DNA from: Bubalus kerabau
Taxonomy: Eukaryota > Chordata > Mammalia > Artiodactyla > Bovidae
Reading direction: 5' to 3'
NCBI RefSeq assembly: GCF_029407905.1
Contig: NC_073630.1
Coordinates: 55,391,001-55,455,000, forward strand
DNA length: 64,000 bases
A program made the position numbers and the translations under genes. The notes below the pieces were generated by a model that saw only the letters and a program-made list of their open reading frames with translations, had not been told where the DNA came from and searched no databases. Positions 57,054 to 64,000 of the stretch are shown here, one piece after another. Position 1 is the first letter of the stretch. The number at the start of each line of letters is the position of its first letter.

Positions 57054-58538
57054 AAGAAACTGGACTGACTACACTGTTAAAGCCTTGCCATTTTGTTCAC
57101 AAACTGGATATTTCCAAATTTACTGATGTTGGTTTCTTGCATTGTAATTTAATTTTCCTCTCTTACCCATAGGGTATATGACATCACTGAGGATGTTGGT
57201 TAAAGGGAGTGGAGCTTTCTAAGAAGAAGCCTGTCCTGAGAGAGGAAATTAGCTTAGTAAAGTCTACCCTAAAATACAGCAAACAGGCAATAATTTCTCC
57301 CCTGGGATGCCTGATAATTTAGCTTAAATAGAAATCTACACATTTTTCACCCTCCAAGTGGTGGACTTAAGCAGGTGGTCCAGCTATGAAAAGATTCGGC
57401 CAGACTTGGACACAATACACTGGACCTTTAGGTTCTGAAGATGGAAAATTCTATATGTTCAGTTATAATTCCTGCTATTATGCAAGAATATTCAGTAAAA
57501 TCTGTTGAAAGCTGCAGCCTACTCTCATATATGTTATAGATGCATATGGTAAGAAACATCTCTGTGCTATTGGTGGAACAGAAAAGAATGTGGAGAGAAG
57601 TGGGGCCAACAAGGAAGCAGCAGGATCAGCCTAAGAAATCCATCAATCACATACAAGAGGTGATCACTAGAGTAGGATACAGATATCACAGAAACTAGGA
57701 CACGTAGCCAGACACCAAGCAAGAAAAGACTGCCCTCTGTGGAAATGTTACTAAAACATGCAGAAAGATAACCATGTGGTACTCAGAACACTCCAAGAGA
57801 TCGGTGCTAAGAAAGCTGTCAGTCTGTAAAGAGCTCAAAAGTATCTTAGATAATGTCTATCTATTTTGTCCATCACTGTAATTAAGTAAATATAGCGATA
57901 TCTGATGTGTAAGACAGGCTAAATCCATATTTGTAAATTAATTTTCAAGGGAATAAAAAATAATTGAGCTGTGAATAGCAATTTTAGCTGCATATTGCTG
58001 AGAGGTAATAGACATAATTGCTACATAAGAAAATGGCAGTTTTCATAAGGTTCTTTGTTTCCTCTGCAGTTGAAGTCAATTCTAAATGAATAATATTGAA
58101 TTCTGCCAAAGATTGCTTCAATTGAATAAACAGATAATGTAGTCAGTTGGAGATATTGACTGAAAAACAAGAGTCATTTTTACTTTATTGGAAATATAAT
58201 CTTCCACCGCAGTGAAGTCTGTCATTACACCTTTTGTGAAGGTATGCTGTTATTCTAGATTTAAATATTATGATATATTTCAGCAGATTTACATTAATAT
58301 TTTGGTCTAAACTTAATTCTTATGCTCTTTTGAAAGTGTCCCATTGTAGATTAAATAATTGTATTTCTCTTTTGTAGTGATGAAAGTGCCAAAATTCACC
58401 TCTAGTCACAGAAGGGGTCCAACACAGATGACAAAAATATAGGGTTTCCCAAAAACAGGTTGACAGTTATGCAAGGAACCCAAATGACCTCGGGGGGGGG
58501 GGGAAACAAAAAAAACAAAAAAAACAATAGCAAAATGT
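57054..58538. other. 1.5 kb without recognised gene
   Basis: Relatively GC-balanced at 57160-57850, yet no exon, repeat family or RNA gene was recognised. A 12-base G-run followed by A-rich sequence lies at 58492-58526. Confidence 0.4.
58492..58503 (+). repeat. G homopolymer (12)
   Basis: A run of twelve G is followed by AAACAAAAAAAACAAAAAAA. Such runs are rare in this window and slippage-prone, so the length may not be reliable. Confidence 0.85.
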
Positions 58539-58550
58539 TTTGTGCCACAT

Positions 58551-58957
58551 GGTCTTTCCTTATGGCTCAGCTGGTAAAAAATCTGCCTGTAATGCAGGAG
58601 GCCTGGGTTCGGTCCCTGGGTTGGGAAGATCCCATGGAGAAGGGAAAGGCTACCCACTCCAGTATTCTGGTCTGGAGAATTCCATGGACTGTATAGTTCA
58701 TGGGGTTGCAAAGAGTTGGACATGACTGAGCGACTTACACTTCACTTCACTTCTCTTCATTTGGCTCAGACGGTAAAGCATCTGTCTACAATGCGGGAGA
58801 CCTGGGTTCGATCCCTGGGTTGGGAAGATTCCCTGGAGAAGGAAATGGCAACCCACTCCAGTACTCTTGCCTAGAAAATCCCATGGACAGAGGAGCCTGG
58901 TGTCCATGGGGTTGCAAAGAATCGGACACGACTGAATGACTTCACGTTCACGTTCCC
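58551..58957 (+). mobile_element. Tandem Bov-tA dimer within one TSD
   Basis: Two complete head-plus-body units (58551-58735 and about 58760-58935) are joined by a CTTCACTTCACTTCTCTTC linker. TTTGTGCCACAT (58539-58550) and TTTGTGCTACAT (58958-58969) flank the whole, and no duplication flanks either unit alone. The second unit lacks the GGGCTTCC start. Confidence 0.87.
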
Positions 58958-59045
58958 TTTGTGCTACATAGTTTTAAAATATAAACTGACCCCTTGTTCA
59001 AGATTTGATCTCAAAAAAAGATTGTGTCAGATTTGTTATGTATTT

Positions 59046-59340
59046 CATTTCTTTGTTTAATAATTTATTTATGACTGTGCTGGGTCTTCCTCATTGCATG
59101 GGCTTTTCTCTAGTTGCAGTGAGTAAAGGCTAATCTCTAGTTGCAGTGTACAGGCTTCTCATCATGGTGGCTTCTCTTGTTGCAGAGCGCAAGTCTTAGG
59201 GTGCATGGGCTTCAACAGCTGTGGCACATGGGCTCAGTAGTTGTGGCTGACAGGCTTAGTTGCTCCATGGCATGTGGGAATCTTCCTGGACAAGAGATTG
59301 AACCCATGTCTCCTGCATTAGTGGGTGGATTTTTTACAAT
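59046..59340 (-). mobile_element. CHR-type SINE, antisense
   Basis: TTTATTTATGACTGTGCTGG, CTCTAGTTGCAGTG, GGCTTCTCTTGTTGCAGAGC, TCAGTAGTTGTGGC and TTAGTTGCTCCATGGCATG give a nearly complete CHR body. The head reads GATTGAACCCATGTCTCC. The 92-codon frame is SINE sequence. Confidence 0.88.
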
Positions 59341-59829
59341 TCTGGAGAATTGCTTGAGTCTTGGCTTTAGACTGAGACTATGGGTCAATAGTCAATTGCA
59401 ATGTTATTCTGTACTCTGAATCAAACTTTCTTCTTATGGTGTGGATAATCCCTTTGGGGCCATAAAAAGTCCATGGGATTTGTAAATATAGGAGATTGCT
59501 GGAATTCAAGAAAGATATCCTTCTTTCTAATAAGGAATATGAAGTTTTGGGTGTTTATTTTAAATATATTCACTTTGTTCAAAAATTTCCTTACATTTAT
59601 TGAGAAGTTTGGGCATGATTACTAAAAATAAAATTCTCTTAAATTTAAATGTAAAAATTTCATGTTAAATAAATAATAAGAACCTATTTGCAATATTAAT
59701 TTTATCCAAACATACAAGATATTTTATGCCTCATACAATTCACTCAAAAAAATTTTTAGAATAAAAGTATATTTGATAATTAGATAAGTAGATGAGCTAA
59801 ATAGTAAATTACAATATACTATCTTATAT
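59341..59829. other. AT-rich stretch, nothing recognised
   Basis: No repeat or exon recognised. Confidence 0.4.
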
Positions 59830-60328
59830 TGAAAAGCAGAGATATTACCTTGCCAACAAAGGTCTGTCTAGTCAAGGCAACGGTTTTTCCAGTGGTCATG
59901 TATGGATGTGAGAGTTGGACTGTGAAGAAAGCTGAAAGCCGAAGAATTGACGCTTTTGAACTTGTGGTGTTGGAGAAGATTCTTGAGAGTCCCTTGGACT
60001 GCAAGGAGATCCAACCAGTCCATCCTAAAGGAGATCAGTCCTGGGTGTTCACTGGAAGGACTGATGCTGAAGCTGAAACTCTAATACTTTGGCCACCTCA
60101 TGCAAAGAATTGACTCATTGGTAAAGACCCTGATGCTTGGAGGGATTGGGAGCAGGAGGAGAAGGGGACGACAGAGGATGAGATGGTTGGATGGCATCAC
60201 TGACTCGATGGACATGAGTTTGAGTGAACTCTGGGAGTTGGTGATGTACAGGGAGGCCTTGAGTGCTGCGATTCATGGGGTCGCAAAGAGTCAGACACGA
60301 CTGAGCAACTGAACTGAACTGAACTGAT
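59830..60328 (+). mobile_element. BovB LINE 3' end, sense (younger variant)
   Basis: Begins at TGAAAAGCAGAGATATTACC and runs to the intact terminus with three CTGAA units. CCTGGGTGTTCACTGG near 60040 marks the younger class. A 94-codon remnant of the ORF2 C-terminus (59829-60113) includes a YGCESWTVKKAE block, shifted shortly afterwards by one extra base near 59959. Confidence 0.93.
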
Positions 60329-61100
60329 CTTTTGTGAAAGTAGGGGAAAAAAATCACAAAACTGAATAAAAAATTATGTGTTTGTTTTTAAAATGCCAGA
60401 GAGATTTAGCAAGCATGCAATATGATCAGTATGAATAATTAACGTGATATCAGCTAAAAATATACTTCACTATTGTTTCTATAATTATTCCAAGAAATAA
60501 AGTTAAAAAGATAGGCAGTTTCCACATGCATGGATTAGATACATTTAGGGATGTTAATATAATTTCAGGTGATTGTAGTACTATAACCTGTCAATGCAGC
60601 CTATCATAATTATCATAAAGATTTGGAATATAGTTCTCAAATTCTCATCTTCATAGATAAGCAACCTAATACATATTTATGTAGCATCTGAAGTTATCTC
60701 TCAATTAAGAAGATCAATCATTTCTGTGGTTTATCCAGCAGCCTCTTGCCTCCAAGTCTAAGGTACACTGTTAGATGTGTGCCCCCTTTTAAGGGTCAGG
60801 GGTCTTCTTCTTTAATCCATCATTTAATCTGTTAAACTGTAATAAGAATCTTTTCTCTATCTTCCTTTATGTGAAAGGATCTGAGATCATGGGACTTTAG
60901 GGTCCATTTGAAGCATTAGCCTCTACCATACTAGAAGTAAACCATTTTAGAAGAATGCAATTATTTATAGACATGATAGGCATAGCAGGAAATATTTTTT
61001 TTCATAGAGTTTTCAGAGAAAGACCTACCTTAAGTTCCTAATTGATCCTTTCTATAGCTTTTTTTGGACTCCAAAGTCCAATGTACATATGTAGCAGCTA
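60329..61100. other. Unassigned stretch
   Basis: No repeat or exon recognised. Confidence 0.4.
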
Positions 61101-61111
61101 GTGTTGTAGTT

Positions 61112-61389
61112 GTGGAGAAGGCAATGGCACCCCACTCCAGTACTCTTGCCTGGAAAATCTCATGGATGGAGGAGCCTGGTGGGCTGCAGTCCATGGGGTC
61201 GCTAGAAGTTGGACACGACTGAGCGACTTCACTTTCACTTTTCACTTTCATGCATTGGAGAAGGAAATGGCAACCCACTCCAGTGTTCTTGCCTGGAGAA
61301 TCCCAGGGATGGGGGAGCCTGGTGAGCTGCCATCTATGGGGTTGCACAGAGTCAGACACGACTGAAGCGACTTAGCAGCAGCAGCAGCA
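61112..61389 (+). mobile_element. Bov-A2 SINE, full dimer, 11-bp TSD
   Basis: GTGTTGTAGTT-type sequence (61101-61111) and GTATTGTAGTT (61390-61400) flank it with one mismatch. It ends in five AGC units. Recent-looking. Confidence 0.94.
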
Positions 61390-61400
61390 GTATTGTAGTT

Positions 61401-62310
61401 TAAGCAAGTGAGGATTTTGCCATTGTTGAGAAGCCTATTTTCTTTTTGTATCATAGTCAAGTGGTATTTGAGCTTTTCATCAAAATTCAGGAAAATGTAA
61501 AACAGTCTTTGCCCTTAATGGGAAATATTTGTTGACAAGGAAAAGACTGGTCCTGTTGATTCTTCTTTTTTCACATCTCGTCTGTCTTTGCTGACTCGAT
61601 ATCTCAAACCTAAGTGTTTAGTTTTTAACTTTGACTAAATCAAAATAAGTCTCTCCAGAAAAATTATAGAGGGCTTAAAGTGGTGCCACTTGTACACTCT
61701 CTTAGCTTATGACAATATATAAAATTATATATTAAAATAAACCACAATGTATTGAAATTCAATAGAAAATCTTATAAACTATAAATGTCCTTTAAAATAT
61801 TAAAGAAAAGTATAAAGAGTAGTTAGTGCATATGCAGTAAGTGTAATGGAGAATAGAGGAATAGACTCCAAATGTATGGTGGATAATGATTGATACTATT
61901 AGATACAAAGATAAAGGTAACAGAATAAAAGTTAAAAAAAATATTGAGTACAGTTTAATTTTGCTTTCCACCATTATTTTTCAGAATCTCATATACACAG
62001 AAAACTTCTCACAGAAGTGTTTGTTAAAGGTCTAGTTTGGGAATAAATTTTTAAAAACTCACTACCATTTATTCCTAGTCACCTCATTATAATTTAGACA
62101 ACTCAAAGGTTGTAATTTCCACTAGTGTGTGTGTATGTGTGTGTGGGGGTATGGGTGGGTGTATGTGCATCAGTTAAAAAGTATAATTTGGCTACTTACT
62201 GTCTTTCAAAGATTTCTACTTCTGGCAAGAATCATCACTTTATTTTTAAAAAGCTCTTAGAAAGCAGAGTTTTTATATGAAATTTTTGAAAAGCATTTCC
62301 ACCATATTAA
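61401..62310. other. AT-rich stretch with a GT repeat
   Basis: No exon or interspersed repeat recognised. A GT/GGGT-rich run lies at 62124-62162. Confidence 0.4.
62124..62162. repeat. GT microsatellite, interrupted
   Basis: GTGTGTGTGTATGTGTGTGTG followed by GGGGTATGGGTGGGTG; likely variable in length. Confidence 0.8.
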
Positions 62311-62320
62311 TACAAAAATC

Positions 62321-62592
62321 AGAGAAGGCAATGGCACCCCACTCCAATACTCTTGCCTGGAAAATCCCATGGGCGTAGGAGCCTGGTAGGCTGCAGTCCA
62401 TGGGGTCGCTAGTAGTCGGACACGATTGAGCAACTTCCCTTTCACTTTCCACTTTCATGCATTGGAGAAGGAAATGGCAACCCACTCCAGTGTTCTTGCC
62501 TGTAGAATCCCAGGGACAGAGGAGACTGGTGGGCTGCCGTCTATGGGGTCACATAGAGTTGGACACGACTGACGTGACTTAGCAGTTAGCAA
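62321..62592 (+). mobile_element. Bov-A2 SINE, full dimer
   Basis: Two units with linker; the AGC tail is degraded to AGCAGTTAGC. TACAAAAATC (62311-62320) and TATAAAAGTC (62593-62602) are a probable TSD with two mismatches. Confidence 0.92.
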
Positions 62593-62602
62593 TATAAAAG
62601 TC

Positions 62603-64000
62603 ACGTTTTTTCAGTTATTTTTTTTTCACTTTAAGACACACATTCTTGTTCTAACAAGGGGCGAGCAAGATACTGCCCAAGAAATACAAGAAGATGAGCT
62701 AAATTATAAATTATTATAAAATAACATTTATAACACTTCAAAACAGTAGTTATAGTGAAATATAATTAATGACTTGAAATATATTTTAAAAAATACAGAT
62801 ATTTAAGTAGTCTTGATAGTCACTATCTGAAATCCCATAGTATTTGGTAATGTGTTATATGTTTAGTAAATTTGTATAGAAAAAATTAAGTTCATAGTTG
62901 TAAGTTTGAACCATTAGTGAAATATTGTCCCTAATCATTAAAGCTTTTCAAATGTTAACAATATTTTTAACAAATGCTCACATCTATAAACCCAACACTT
63001 TAAAAAATGATAAATCAAAGTGTGAGTTCTCAGGACTTGAAAATAGTAAAACTGTCAATGATATTTTTATGACTTTTCCCCATGAGTCTGTATAAATTAG
63101 GTTTTATAAAAGAGCAACTTAAATGGAATTTTAAATACCCATCCTTCAACTGTGTTTCCATAGTTCATGTAATTCAGGCTTTGAAATAGATCCAAGAAAT
63201 TCCAAGAATGAAATTATGACAGAATTATTAAGATACCAGGGTCTTAATAACAATGCAGCTTTTAGCAACTGGATAAATTGATACATCAAAAAATAATTAT
63301 AGAAATGTTAGGCTATAACTTTTAGGATTCACTTTTACCATTCATTGTTAAGACAACCTTTGTGCAGACTTTTAAAATCCAATCTGAAGAGAAACTGTAA
63401 TACTAAAATTGAATTAACATTTAGATAAAAGTAATTTTACTTGGGGATTGAAGAAATAATCTGTTCATAAATTAGTTTACCTGTTTAGAGGGAGACAAAT
63501 GTTTATATAATATCATTAAAAATTGGTAACAAATAACCAGACTGTGCATCAAACATGTTATTCAACCTTTCGATGCATAATTTTGTTAAAAGTCATGACA
63601 TGTAGTAAATAAATCGGTGAACTCATTTTGAGAATTTTTTGTTTCACAACAGTGTGCTAGGATCTGTGTTGTTAAATAACAATATTAATAGTAACAATAA
63701 AGGAGATGAGGAATAAGTGAAGGAGGAGGAAGAGAAATATAGACTACTATCATCCTTGAGAATTATATAGTTGTTTAACATTGCTTTTATATATTTATTA
63801 TTGTGATACCAAGAGATAATTTCTTAAAGCAGCTCTATTTCAGAATTTTACTGCAAACTTTAAAGCAGAGGAACCTACATGAGATAATTCATACTAAAAG
63901 TAAATTCCATTAGAATTTTATTTTTCTAAATTCATTTCATTATCACAGCATGAGCTGAATATATTACTTAATTAAAACTATATTCTGCTCCCCAAAAGGT
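62603..64000. other. AT-rich stretch to the window end
   Basis: 1.4 kb with no repeat family, exon or RNA gene recognised. A short GGAGGAGGAAGAG patch lies near 63722. Confidence 0.45.

Noticed and set aside
351..62592. tRNA genes suggested by box-A and box-B-like sequences
   Set aside because: Each occurs in the head of a Bov-tA or CHR SINE followed by a SINE body; none folds as a free tRNA with flanking terminator.
1418..62592. Regularly recurring GGAGAAGG...CAACCCACTCC motifs, considered as a CRISPR-like or regulatory array
   Set aside because: They are dispersed SINE bodies in both orientations with irregular spacing and TSDs, in a mammalian genome.

Overview
The window looks like intergenic or deep intronic DNA from a ruminant, probably a bovid. 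It carries many copies of Bov-tA (tRNA-headed) and Bov-A2 (with an AGC tail), BovB (RTE-clade LINE) fragments, 3' ends of the ruminant L1, and older CHR-type SINEs. It also holds mammal-wide relics: L2, MIR, L1M, ERV-L and a Tigger-type DNA element. The background is AT-rich. I found no convincing protein-coding exon, tRNA, rRNA or known ncRNA gene, no CpG island and no CRISPR array. The long open frames lie on LINE reverse transcriptase remnants or are their antisense shadows.

Layout. 1-13.3 kb: SINEs in AT-rich DNA, with one 5'-truncated L1 at 8.4-9.8 kb. 13.5-16.3 kb: two BovB copies in opposite orientation. 17.5-20.5 kb: a decayed ERV-L provirus (LTR, tRNA-Leu-like primer site, start of pol RT) carrying two younger SINEs. 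21.6-22.7 kb: a BovB fragment with a 47-bp target duplication. 24.0-24.5 kb: a second ERV-L piece, the RT core, on the opposite strand. 26-33.7 kb: BovB copies around an antisense L1M of nearly 3 kb that was split by three later insertions. 33.8-44.9 kb: a CHR SINE, a Tigger-type element, two BovB fragments, SINEs and long unassigned stretches. 45.4-47.3 kb: a BovB copy whose 5' part is inverted against its 3' part, the classic twin-priming structure. 47.5-64 kb: SINEs, a class-I-like solo LTR split by a young SINE, an 87-bp L1 insertion touching a Bov-A2, a dimeric SINE inside one target duplication, and more BovB 3' ends.

Summing my boundaries, BovB makes up about 11 kb (roughly 17 percent). 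No genes work together here. The biology is layered retrotransposition: ERV-L, L1M, L2 and MIR are oldest, CHR and older BovB come next, and Bov-tA, Bov-A2 and younger BovB or L1 ends are last. I found no new functional system. The best leads are insertion structures: the twin-primed BovB, the long BovB target duplication, the composite SINEs, the two ERV-L halves in opposite orientation, and an unassigned pair of direct repeats near 44.9 and 47.8 kb. Family names come from recognising consensus sequence by eye, and boundaries without target duplications are good to about 10-20 bases.
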